Source: Caryophanales bacterium
GTDB lineage: Bacteria > Bacillota_I > Bacilli_A > RF39 > UBA660
Direction of reading: 5' to 3'
Assembly: GCA_016282415.1 (NCBI GenBank)
Contig: JAEEKO010000036.1
Span: forward strand, 1 to 16,245
DNA: 16,245 bases
The position numbers were made by a program, and so were the translations under genes. Below are positions 7,683 through 14,475 of the stretch, piece after piece (position 1 is the stretch's first letter; the number at the start of each line of letters is the position of its first letter). The notes beneath the pieces were generated by a model, which worked only from the letters and a program-made list of their open reading frames with translations, did not search any database and had not been told where the DNA came from.

Positions 7683-7781
7683 AGCATGATAGATATCATG
7701 CTTGAAGACTCATACTGTTTTACTAATGTGTGAGTGTTCAACCAAAACCCCCTGAAGGAGCCGTTAGGCTCCATTTTTTTT
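7683..7781 (+). ncRNA. Predicted small RNA with C-rich linker (sRNA-B)
   Basis: This transcript of about 99 nt is bounded by a consensus promoter and a strong terminator. Hairpin 1 pairs 7683-7690 with 7695-7702 (8 bp, 4-nt loop). Hairpin 2 pairs 7703-7715 with 7728-7740 (12 pairs with one G-G mismatch). Then comes a linker, ACCAAAACCCCCTGAAG (7741-7757), leading into the terminator stem. There is no credible ORF. Layout and length match sRNA-A: two hairpins, a C-rich linker following CAACC or CCAACC, and a terminator. The next gene has its own promoter just downstream, and the terminator lies before it. So this is more likely a free RNA than a leader, although read-through attenuation cannot be excluded. 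No known RNA family was recognised. Confidence 0.78.
7757..7781 (+). terminator. Intrinsic terminator of sRNA-B
   Basis: GGAGCC (7757-7762) pairs with GGCTCC (7767-7772) around GTTA. One A follows, then eight T (7774-7781). It is a textbook GC-rich stem in an AT-rich context. Confidence 0.9.
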
Positions 7782-7801
7782 GCGTTCATATTCAGTTTTT
7801 A

Positions 7802-7810
7802 TGATATAAT
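7802..7810 (+). promoter_or_regulatory. Extended -10 promoter
   Basis: TG (7802-7803) plus TATAAT (7805-7810), with no clear -35. The predicted start near 7817 leaves a leader of only about 10 nt, which begins with the AGGTGA ribosome site of the gene at 7827. Confidence 0.65.
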
Positions 7811-7826
7811 GGCAGTAGGTGATAAG

Positions 7827-8801
7827 ATGAAAAAGAAACTAATTATTATAGGAAGTATTATTGGAGCTTTATTAGTAATTGGAGGAATTGTAACAACAAT
7901 TATCCTTTTAAATAATAAAGATGATGATAAACCTAAAAAGAAAGATAATGATAGTAAATATACTTTATTGAAATCTGGCAATTATAGTTATGGTTTTGTA
8001 TCTTCGTATAAGGAATATACTAAGTTAATGGAAGATGAAAAAATAACTAAAGAAGATGATTATGAAGCATTTAGTAAAAGTGATTTTAAAAATCAAAAAT
8101 ACTTATTTGTAATTGTTGATATCGATTCTTGTAGTGAAACTATTGAAAAAGATCGTGTTGAAAAAGATCAAGCCGGTATCTATAATGTTTATTTAGATGT
8201 AAGTTATGGTTGTGGGGTATGTCCATTAATTAAAAAAGTATTAGCATATAAAGTGGATGACATTAATGATAAAACTAGTGTTAAAGTATATACTAAAGAA
8301 GTATCAAGAACAACTTGTGATCCAAATGTTGCTTGGAAACCAATTATTTATGTATATCCGGAAAAAGACATGGATTTAACAATTAAATTAGGTAATAAAA
8401 AAGCATTACTATATACTTATCCTAAATATAATGATGGATGGAAGATTCATGTAAGTAAAGATGGTAATATTTATGATTATAATACAAAACGTAATTACTA
8501 TGGTTTATATTGGGAAGGTATTGATAACTATCAACTTGATATGAGCGAAGGATTTGTAGTTAAAGGTAGTGAAACAATCAAATTCTTAGAAGATAAGTTG
8601 GCTATTTTAGGATTAAATGATTATGAAATAAATGAGTTCATTATTTACTGGATTGATAAGTTAGAAAATAATGCATATAACTTTATTTCATTTAGAGATA
8701 GTAAGGACATGATGTCGTTATTAATATCTGAGCAACCTGATACATTAATTCGAGTAATGATGGATTATAAACCATTAGATAAAAAGATAAAAGTTAAATA
8801 A
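7827..8801 (+). CDS. Membrane-anchored extracellular protein of unknown function
   Basis: This 324-residue protein has one N-terminal transmembrane anchor (about 5-28), a charged linker (31-44) and an extracellular part. A middle region (about 45-167) holds four cysteines (102, 129, 132 and 164), including CGVC, which could form disulfides or bind a metal. The C-terminal domain (about 168-324) begins WKPIIYVYPEK (170-180), with YPKYNDGWKI (198-207) and GLYWEG (226-231). I associate this KPxIYxYP...YPxYxxGW...LYWEG pattern with uncharacterised Bacillota surface proteins, but know no function or family name. Frame upstream to 7734 runs through sRNA-B and its terminator, so the ATG at 7827 with AGGTGA at 7817-7822 is chosen. 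It is a single-gene unit with its own promoter and terminator. Confidence 0.8.
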   Translation: MKKKLIIIGSIIGALLVIGGIVTTIILLNNKDDDKPKKKDNDSKYTLLKSGNYSYGFVSSYKEYTKLMEDEKITKEDDYEAFSKSDFKNQKYLFVIVDIDSCSETIEKDRVEKDQAGIYNVYLDVSYGCGVCPLIKKVLAYKVDDINDKTSVKVYTKEVSRTTCDPNVAWKPIIYVYPEKDMDLTIKLGNKKALLYTYPKYNDGWKIHVSKDGNIYDYNTKRNYYGLYWEGIDNYQLDMSEGFVVKGSETIKFLEDKLAILGLNDYEINEFIIYWIDKLENNAYNFISFRDSKDMMSLLISEQPDTLIRVMMDYKPLDKKIKVK

Positions 8802-8820
8802 CAAAAGTTAAATAAAATAA

Positions 8821-8859
8821 ACCGTAAAGGATTTACGGTAGTTGAATGGGGCGGAACTA
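8821..8859 (+). other. 3' untranslated hairpins with a G-rich loop
   Basis: A perfect 8-bp hairpin (8821-8828 with 8832-8839) is followed by a 5-bp hairpin (8839-8843 with 8855-8859; base 8839 is shared) whose loop is GAATGGGGCGG. No T run follows either hairpin. They lie between the stop at 8801 and the terminator at 8871, so they are part of the 3' untranslated region. Role unknown. Confidence 0.45.
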
Positions 8860-8870
8860 AACATTAATTA

Positions 8871-8908
8871 AAAAAAGTTAATAAATACTTTAATTTATTA
8901 GCTTTTTT
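8871..8908 (+). terminator. Intrinsic terminator
   Basis: A stem of about 16 bp pairs 8871-8886 with 8893-8908, with one G-U pair and a short loop. The descending arm ends in GCTTTTTTT. It separates the extracellular-protein gene from the next gene. Confidence 0.78.
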
Positions 8909-8920
8909 TGTTATTATAAA

Positions 8921-9050
8921 TATTAATAATTTTTGTAGGGAGTTATATATGATAATAATAGGTATTGAAGAGCTTGCAAGTGATATTGATAATTTTTGTA
9001 GGGAGTCATATATGAAAAAAATAGGCATTGAAGAGATTGCAAGTAATATT
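8921..9050 (+). repeat. Tandem 63-bp duplication of a ribosome site and start codon
   Basis: Two direct copies (8921-8983 and 8984-9046, with TATT shared beyond) differ at about 7 of 63 positions. Each copy holds ATAATTTTTGTAGGGAGT, an ATG (8949 and 9012) and codons for GIEEhAS. The period is 63 nt, so both ATGs are in the same frame and neither copy has a stop. The first copy could be read as a 21-residue N-terminal extension. Confidence 0.9.
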
Positions 9051-10274
9051 ATTCAAATAATTAAAAATCATCCAAAATATATGATGGTTGAGTCAGTTGG
9101 AGTCAAATATAGTAAAGTTGATTTATCGGTTAGTACGGTAGTTATTTTAAAGCGTAGTTTTCAAATAAATAGTATTGATAAATCAACAATTAAGTTTACT
9201 CTTGATTTTAAATATGGTTATGATGAAATTGCAGTATCAGAAAAAATATATGAAGTACTAAATGCTATACAAGTAAAAGAGTATTTCTTATATTATGATC
9301 CTGAAAAAGAAATGACAATTAAAGATATTGATAAGAATAAGGAAGTATTATCAAAACGCTTTTTTGGGAAAGAATTTAAAGAATTAACTACTCAAGAACG
9401 AGGATTAGTTTTAGAGTATGCAGCTAAAGCTAAATATAAGAATGTAGCAGATTTACATGATGCTTTTTGTAAATTTTATAATAAATATCATCGTTTACCA
9501 TATGATTGTGAACCTTTAGGTAAGATTAGAGAATTAGCTAATAAAAATGGTTATTTATCTCCTGATTGCAATCGCACAATTGATGGGATTATTGTAACAC
9601 CATTACTATATTTTATTGATCATTATTATCGCTTGCCAAATGAAAATGAAGATGTATATGAAAAAGTATATTTACCAGTAGTTGATGGTTATAAAAAAGG
9701 TAAATACTTTAAACATGTTACTATTGCTTTAGATGTATTACATATATATTATGCTGGTCAAAGTATGGGAGATAAATTATTTGCTGAAGCTGTTGATCAA
9801 ATTAATAATAGCTATGGCCTAAATATTGAAAAATATACTCGTAAAATAAAATGTCATAATTACGATGTTTTAGGTGCCGACGATGTTTCATATTTAAATT
9901 ATAAGGGTTATAAAAAGACTTTTTGGTTCTTTAATGATAACAATGAATTAGTAAGTGGTAATTTAATAATAACCTTTAAAGGTTTAGAACATTTTGCACT
10001 AAAGGATACTATTAAGGAACTTGTTCAAGATTCAGGAAAGATAAAAGATAATATTGATAAACTTGATTTAGTATTTAACGATTATTGTGTTGAAAAAGAT
10101 ATTCCGGTATTAACCGTTCAATATAAGGACTTAGTTGCTGGTAATGCAGCAATCTACAAACTTATTTCTGATAAGCTTGATGAAATTAGTAAAAGAATGA
10201 AACGACCAGTTTATAATTCTAAAACTGCGGCAGGACGTGTGCTTGAATTAAAAGACTTGCATAATACGAAATAA
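9012..10274 (+). CDS. Hypothetical protein, 420 residues
   Basis: I do not recognise this protein. It looks soluble: no signal peptide or clear membrane helix. Its N-terminal region (1-100) is mixed alpha/beta. The middle contains two related helical motifs, CKFYNKYHRLPYD (153-165) and YFIDHYYRLPNE (200-211), which resemble short helical repeats. The C-terminal part is charged. Two starts are possible: 9012, and the in-frame ATG at 8949 in the upstream copy of the duplicated start module, adding 21 residues. I chose 9012 because its context (GTAGGGAG about 8 nt before) and MKKIGIEEIAS look like the original N-terminus; both sites have equal ribosome sites. It is a single-gene unit between terminators at 8871-8908 and 10311-10342, with no clear promoter upstream. 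It shows no relation to its neighbours. Confidence 0.75.
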   Translation: MKKIGIEEIASNIIQIIKNHPKYMMVESVGVKYSKVDLSVSTVVILKRSFQINSIDKSTIKFTLDFKYGYDEIAVSEKIYEVLNAIQVKEYFLYYDPEKEMTIKDIDKNKEVLSKRFFGKEFKELTTQERGLVLEYAAKAKYKNVADLHDAFCKFYNKYHRLPYDCEPLGKIRELANKNGYLSPDCNRTIDGIIVTPLLYFIDHYYRLPNENEDVYEKVYLPVVDGYKKGKYFKHVTIALDVLHIYYAGQSMGDKLFAEAVDQINNSYGLNIEKYTRKIKCHNYDVLGADDVSYLNYKGYKKTFWFFNDNNELVSGNLIITFKGLEHFALKDTIKELVQDSGKIKDNIDKLDLVFNDYCVEKDIPVLTVQYKDLVAGNAAIYKLISDKLDEISKRMKRPVYNSKTAAGRVLELKDLHNTK

Positions 10275-10310
10275 TAGATTCAGGAAACTTAACGAGTTAT
10301 TATTACTTAT

Positions 10311-10342
10311 AAAGCTTAATCTGATGGTTAAGCTTTTAGTTT
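10311..10342 (+). terminator. Probable intrinsic terminator
   Basis: AAAGCTTAA (10311-10319) pairs with TTAAGCTTT (10328-10336) around an 8-nt loop, followed by TAGTTTGT. The T run is broken, so it may be weak. It follows the stop at 10274 and precedes the phospholipid operon promoter. Confidence 0.6.
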
Positions 10343-10359
10343 GTAATGAATAACAAGAG

Positions 10360-10388
10360 TTGATTTTATTTAGTAAAAAAGGTATAAT
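10360..10388 (+). promoter_or_regulatory. Sigma-A promoter of the phospholipid operon
   Basis: TTGATT (10360-10365), a 17-nt spacer and TATAAT (10383-10388). The predicted start near 10395 gives a leader of about 19 nt before the ATG at 10414. The ribosome site is weak (GTGGGTG, 10399-10405). Confidence 0.78.
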
Positions 10389-10413
10389 ACTTAATGATGT
10401 GGGTGTTTAGAAT

Positions 10414-11940
10414 ATGAATAAAAAAGCAAAACAGATTTTACATGTAATATTGTTATTTTTAATAACCATTTTATTAGTAACTGGGGTATATTTAAAATTT
10501 AAATTTGCTTCAATAAATTTTGAAGAAATTCTATTTTTGATGCGTGGCGGTACTGAAGATTCTGATTTTTCAGTATTATATTTAGCATTAGAAATATGTA
10601 CCCCAATAGTATTAGTATTATTTGCTATTGTATATGGATTATTTTATGATATTACATTTGGTAAAAAAGAACTAAAAATAAAAAATAAACATATTTATCC
10701 ATTTAACTTTGTTCATAAACATCGTTTAGTTTTAACAATTATTTACTTTATTTTAGCAATTAGTATTTTAGCATGGTCTAGTGGTTTTATTAATTATGTT
10801 ATATATACTAATTCAACATCTAAATTCATTGAAAACAATTATGTAGATGTTAATGAAGCTAATGTTCATTTTAAGAATAAACGTAATTTAGTATTTATTG
10901 TTTCAGAATCATTAGAAACAACAATGTTTACAAAAGATCAAGGTGGAGCTTGGAAATACGAAGTAATGCCAGAATTATATGATTTATTAGGTGAAGAAAA
11001 TGTTGTTTCTTTCTATGATGATAATAAAGCACAAGGGTTAAATATGCTACAGGGTACATCATGGACAACTGCAGCATTAGTTGCTAATACTTCTGGGTTA
11101 CCACTTAAGATTAGAATTAATAAAAACCAATATCATTCAGAAAACTTTATGAATGGTACTTATGGTTTAGGTGATTTATTAAAAGATAATGGTTATAATA
11201 ATGAATTAATATCTTCTGCTAAAACATCATTTGGTGGTTTAAAAGAAATGTATTCACGTCATGGTGATTATAACATAATTGATGTTAAAAACTTAAAAGA
11301 CTATGGTTTTTCAATGGGTAAGGAAGATAAAGGTAAATGGGGCTTCAATGATAATAAGTTATTCGAAGTTGCTAAAGTTAGAATTGATGAATTAGCTAAA
11401 AAGAAAGAACCATTTAACTTACAATTAGTAACTATTGATACTCATTTCTATGATGGTTTTGTTGGTAATTATTCCGTAACTGAATATAAAGAACAATATG
11501 AAAATGCGTATGCTACTCAATCAAAATTAATTTATGATTTTGTTGAGTATGTACGTTCTAAAGATTATTATAAAAACACAACAATCGTTATTGTTGGGGA
11601 TCATTTATCAATGCAGGATGATTTCTTTAAAAAACGTGGTGCTAAACAACGTTATGTATATAATTGTATTATTAATCCTGGTGTTGAAATAGACAATAAT
11701 AGTAATCGTATTGCAACATCTCTTGATATGTATCCTACCATTGTTTCATCAATTGGTGGTATAATAGAAGGAGATAAGCTAGGATTAGGAGTTAACTTAT
11801 TCTCTGGAAAAACAACTCTAGCTGAAAAATATGGCGTTAAGAAATTAAATTCTGAATTAAAAAAGAAATCAAATTTCTACAACGATAAATTATTAAACGA
11901 TGAGTATTTGAAAAAATACGAAGTTAAGAAAGGTAGTTAA
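10414..11940 (+). CDS. MdoB/LtaS-type phosphoglycerol or phosphoethanolamine transferase-like membrane protein
   Basis: This 508-residue alkaline-phosphatase-superfamily protein has three N-terminal membrane helices (about 8-28, 53-78 and 105-131) and a large extracellular sulfatase-like domain. Visible signatures are FIVSESLE (161-168, with metal-binding Glu165), GTSWTTAALVANTSGLPL (214-231, with Thr218 as the likely nucleophile), DTH (342-344) and GDHLSM (395-400, metal ligands). The SWT...SGLPL block is closer to E. coli MdoB/OpgB phosphoglycerol transferase than to LtaS, whose catalytic helix differs. Such enzymes move a phospholipid headgroup onto a glycan. The two following genes make phosphatidylethanolamine, so phosphoethanolamine may be the group transferred; this is inference. 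It has five predicted helix-equivalents fewer than some relatives, as only three are evident. First gene of a tight operon; the next starts 2 nt after its stop. Confidence 0.82.
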   Translation: MNKKAKQILHVILLFLITILLVTGVYLKFKFASINFEEILFLMRGGTEDSDFSVLYLALEICTPIVLVLFAIVYGLFYDITFGKKELKIKNKHIYPFNFVHKHRLVLTIIYFILAISILAWSSGFINYVIYTNSTSKFIENNYVDVNEANVHFKNKRNLVFIVSESLETTMFTKDQGGAWKYEVMPELYDLLGEENVVSFYDDNKAQGLNMLQGTSWTTAALVANTSGLPLKIRINKNQYHSENFMNGTYGLGDLLKDNGYNNELISSAKTSFGGLKEMYSRHGDYNIIDVKNLKDYGFSMGKEDKGKWGFNDNKLFEVAKVRIDELAKKKEPFNLQLVTIDTHFYDGFVGNYSVTEYKEQYENAYATQSKLIYDFVEYVRSKDYYKNTTIVIVGDHLSMQDDFFKKRGAKQRYVYNCIINPGVEIDNNSNRIATSLDMYPTIVSSIGGIIEGDKLGLGVNLFSGKTTLAEKYGVKKLNSELKKKSNFYNDKLLNDEYLKKYEVKKGS

Positions 11941-11942
11941 TT

Positions 11943-12569
11943 ATGTTTATAGTAAAAATTCATAAATCTGTTATCGTAACTTATATTGGAGTAATCTTTG
12001 CTGCATTAGCAATGTATTTTGCTTTTACAAAAGTTGCATTTTCTGATGTTCCATACTTAAGATTTTCATTAATTTTCTTAATGCTATCTGGTGTATGTGA
12101 TATGTTTGATGGTAAAGTAGCGCGTATGTGTAAAAGAACTGAAGAAGAAAAAGAATTTGGTATTCAAATTGATTCTTTAGCGGATACAATTAATTTTATT
12201 GCATTACCAGTAGTTATTATGTTATCACTTGGATTAAATCATGTATGGGATTTTATTATTTATGCCATTTTTATCCTTTGTGGTATTTCGCGTTTAGCTT
12301 TCTTTAACGTTAATGCCAGTTTAGATAATCCAGTAAGTTTCTACAGTGGACTTCCAGTTACATCAACTGCTATCATTTATCCATTAGTAGGGTTACTTCA
12401 TGGTAATATTCCTGAAAATATTTTTGAAATTGTATATATTTCTATAACTTTATTAACTGCTTTATTATTTGTACTAAAAATTAAAGTACCTAAGTTTAAA
12501 GGATGTATGTATATTATCATTCCAATCTTAGCGGTTATTTTAGGAGTATTATTGGTGGTGATTAGATAA
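11943..12569 (+). CDS. pssA: CDP-diacylglycerol-serine O-phosphatidyltransferase
   Basis: This integral membrane enzyme of 208 residues makes phosphatidylserine from CDP-diacylglycerol and serine. It carries the CDP-alcohol phosphotransferase motif as D53, D56-G57, A60-R61, G73, D77 and D81. The long insert before Gly73 and FGIQIDSLADTINFIALP (72-89) are typical of PssA rather than PgsA. About six helices are visible. The serine assignment is strengthened by the decarboxylase gene that starts on the last base of its stop codon (TAATG). The start lies 2 nt after the upstream stop, with AAAGG in the end of that gene as ribosome site, so expression is probably coupled. Confidence 0.9.
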   Translation: MFIVKIHKSVIVTYIGVIFAALAMYFAFTKVAFSDVPYLRFSLIFLMLSGVCDMFDGKVARMCKRTEEEKEFGIQIDSLADTINFIALPVVIMLSLGLNHVWDFIIYAIFILCGISRLAFFNVNASLDNPVSFYSGLPVTSTAIIYPLVGLLHGNIPENIFEIVYISITLLTALLFVLKIKVPKFKGCMYIIIPILAVILGVLLVVIR

Positions 12570-13393
12570 TGTATTATGATCTAAGTACTAATTCATTTAT
12601 TCCTGCAGAGGAAAATAATTTTTTAGGGTTCTTATATAATACTTTTGTCGGACGTATAATCCTAAAGATATTTACTACGAAGTTAATTGCTAATATGGCA
12701 AGAGTTTACTACAACAGTAGAATATCAAAAATTAAAATAAAAAAATTTATTAAAAATAATAATATTAATATGGATGAATATGAAGTTGCTAACTATTCAT
12801 CTTTTAATGATTTCTTTAAAAGAAATATAAAAAAAGAATGTCGACCAATTGCTAAAGATGGTTTATTTAGTATTTGTGATTCTAAATTAACCGTTTATAA
12901 AATAAATAAGAATAGTGTCTTTAATATTAAGGATTCACTTTATACTATTGATGAATTAATTGGGGAATCCCGTAAATATAAATATGCTTTAGTATTTAGA
13001 TTATGTGTTGATGATTACCATCATTATGTATTTCCAGACAATGGTAAGATTGTTGGAAATAAAGTAATTAATGGTACCTTACATACGGTTCAACCAATTG
13101 CTTTTAAACGATATAAAGTGTTTCATGAAAACCAACGTGAAGTTACTTTCCTAGATTGTGAAAATTTAGGAGATGTTTGTATTATTGAAGTTGGGGCAAT
13201 GGTTGTTGGTAAAATTGTTAATGAACCAGTAACTAATTTTAAAAGAGCTCAAGAAAAAGGCCATTTTGAATTTGGTGGTTCAACAGTAATTATGTTAATT
13301 AATAAAGATATTAAATTTATTGATGAAATAATTAGAAATAGTGAAGACGATATTGAAACAATCGTTAAGTTAGGAGAAAAATTAAGTAAGTAG
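12569..13393 (+). CDS. psd: Phosphatidylserine decarboxylase proenzyme
   Basis: This 274-residue pyruvoyl enzyme converts phosphatidylserine to phosphatidylethanolamine. Self-cleavage is expected between Gly237 and Ser238 in FEFGGSTVIML (233-243), leaving a pyruvoyl group at Ser238 on the short alpha chain. The usual bacterial LGST reads GGST here. Other conserved blocks are the FNDFFKR segment (79-85), DDYHHYVFP (148-156, with the catalytic Asp/His region), GTLHTVQP (169-176) and EVGAMVVGKI (207-216). There is no clear transmembrane helix; association with the membrane face is expected. Start and upstream stop overlap by one base (TAATG), coupling it to PssA, its substrate source. Length suits the clostridial-type enzymes. 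Confidence 0.93.
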   Translation: MYYDLSTNSFIPAEENNFLGFLYNTFVGRIILKIFTTKLIANMARVYYNSRISKIKIKKFIKNNNINMDEYEVANYSSFNDFFKRNIKKECRPIAKDGLFSICDSKLTVYKINKNSVFNIKDSLYTIDELIGESRKYKYALVFRLCVDDYHHYVFPDNGKIVGNKVINGTLHTVQPIAFKRYKVFHENQREVTFLDCENLGDVCIIEVGAMVVGKIVNEPVTNFKRAQEKGHFEFGGSTVIMLINKDIKFIDEIIRNSEDDIETIVKLGEKLSK

Positions 13394-13428
13394 GTGATAT
13401 TATTAAAACTTATCAAAAAAATATACTA

Positions 13429-14418
13429 ATGGTTTTTGTTATGGTTTTAGTAGTGGCACTTACTTTTTTAACCATTTTTGATAAATCATCATTAGTAGTT
13501 ATAAAAGATAATATTTTTAATTTAAAAATTGAATATATTTTATTATGTGTTTTAATTATTATTTCTTATTTTTTAATTCAAGGTATTTATACTAAAGGTA
13601 TTTTAAGAACCTTGAATCATAAATTACCATTTAAACGTGGTTTATATTATGCCGTTACCGAATTTTATTTTAGTGGTATAACACCATCATCTACTGGTGG
13701 TCAACCAGCACAATTTTATGAGATGACTAAAGATAAAATTCCAATGCGTAAAAGCTATATTACTTTAATGTTAAGTACAATCTATTTTAAATTAATCTTA
13801 ATTGTTTTAGGAATTGTAGTATTAGTATTTAAAAGGGATGTAATATTTGATAGTTTATTAATCTATCGTATTTGTTTCTTCTTAGGATTTACAATTGATG
13901 CCTTAGTAGTAATTTTATATATTTTATTAGTGTTTAAACAAAACTTAGTAAAATCAATAGTTAAAAAGATATTAAGTTTATTAAGTAAATTAAAATACTT
14001 GGGTAAATATACTGAAAAGTTTGATATTGATGATTTTGTAAAACGATATAATGATGAAATAAAATTCATTGGATCTCATAAACAAATGGTATTTTGGAAC
14101 TTTATTTTAGTATTTATTCAACGTTTGTTATTATTTTCAATCGCATATGTTGTGTATAAAGCAATGGGTTATAATGCTTATAATTACTTTGATTTATTAA
14201 TGATTCAGGTTATTGCCCAAATTTCAATTGAAGGGGTTCCAATTCCTGGTGGTGCTGGTATATCTGAAGGTATCTTACATAATATGTTTGTAATGATCTT
14301 TGCTTCAAAGTTAGCGGATGTTGGTATGTTATTAACTCGTGCTTTCTCATTCTATATTCCAGTAATTGGATGTGGATTAATTATATTAATTAATAAAATT
14401 ATTAATCGAAATAAGTAG
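13429..14418 (+). CDS. Flippase-like membrane protein (MprF N-terminal / UPF0104 family)
   Basis: This multi-pass membrane protein, 329 residues from the first ATG, belongs to the lysylphosphatidylglycerol-synthetase transmembrane family (PF03706). Signatures are GITPSSTGGQPAQFYEM (83-99) and EGVPIPGGAGISEG (268-281), the two Gly/Pro-rich half-sites of the family. There is no synthetase domain, so a role in moving a lipid or lipid-linked substrate is the usual guess. The first ATG (13429) has no ribosome site and would start directly in helix 1. In frame upstream, an ATT at 13402 lies 5 nt after AGGTG (13392-13396) and would give M-KTYQKNI before helix 1, a more natural N-terminus. I give the ATG as the conventional coordinate but think 13402 may be the real start. 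It is last in the operon with pssA and psd, so phosphatidylethanolamine is a candidate cargo. Confidence 0.87.
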   Translation: MVFVMVLVVALTFLTIFDKSSLVVIKDNIFNLKIEYILLCVLIIISYFLIQGIYTKGILRTLNHKLPFKRGLYYAVTEFYFSGITPSSTGGQPAQFYEMTKDKIPMRKSYITLMLSTIYFKLILIVLGIVVLVFKRDVIFDSLLIYRICFFLGFTIDALVVILYILLVFKQNLVKSIVKKILSLLSKLKYLGKYTEKFDIDDFVKRYNDEIKFIGSHKQMVFWNFILVFIQRLLLFSIAYVVYKAMGYNAYNYFDLLMIQVIAQISIEGVPIPGGAGISEGILHNMFVMIFASKLADVGMLLTRAFSFYIPVIGCGLIILINKIINRNK

Positions 14419-14447
14419 AAATGGTTATTTATAATAGCCATTTTTTT
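14419..14447 (+). terminator. Intrinsic terminator of the phospholipid operon
   Basis: A 10-bp stem, with one G-U pair, joins 14419-14428 to 14434-14443 around the loop TTATA. Seven T span 14441-14447. It starts at the base after the TAG stop and abuts the next promoter. Confidence 0.82.
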
Positions 14448-14448
14448 A

Positions 14449-14457
14449 TGATATAAT
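14449..14457 (+). promoter_or_regulatory. Extended -10 promoter
   Basis: TG (14449-14450) plus TATAAT (14452-14457), with no clear -35. The start near 14464 puts the AGGA ribosome site at the very 5' end of the message, about 12 nt before the ATG at 14476. Confidence 0.68.
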
Positions 14458-14475
14458 GATAATAGGATGATAAAT

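Noticed and set aside
7683..7781. Riboswitch or attenuator controlling the gene at 7827
   Set aside because: The gene has its own promoter after the terminator, and no antiterminator arrangement or known aptamer was seen; not fully excluded.
7734..7826. N-terminal extension of the surface protein
   Set aside because: It would translate through sRNA-B, its terminator and the gene's own promoter; the ATG at 7827 has a ribosome site and starts the anchor helix.
201..14069. Minus-strand reading frames of about 60 codons (201-383, 7037-7228, 7799-7981, 13863-14069)
   Set aside because: They lie opposite well-supported genes (7799-7981 also crosses a promoter), have no ribosome site of note, and encode low-complexity shadows.
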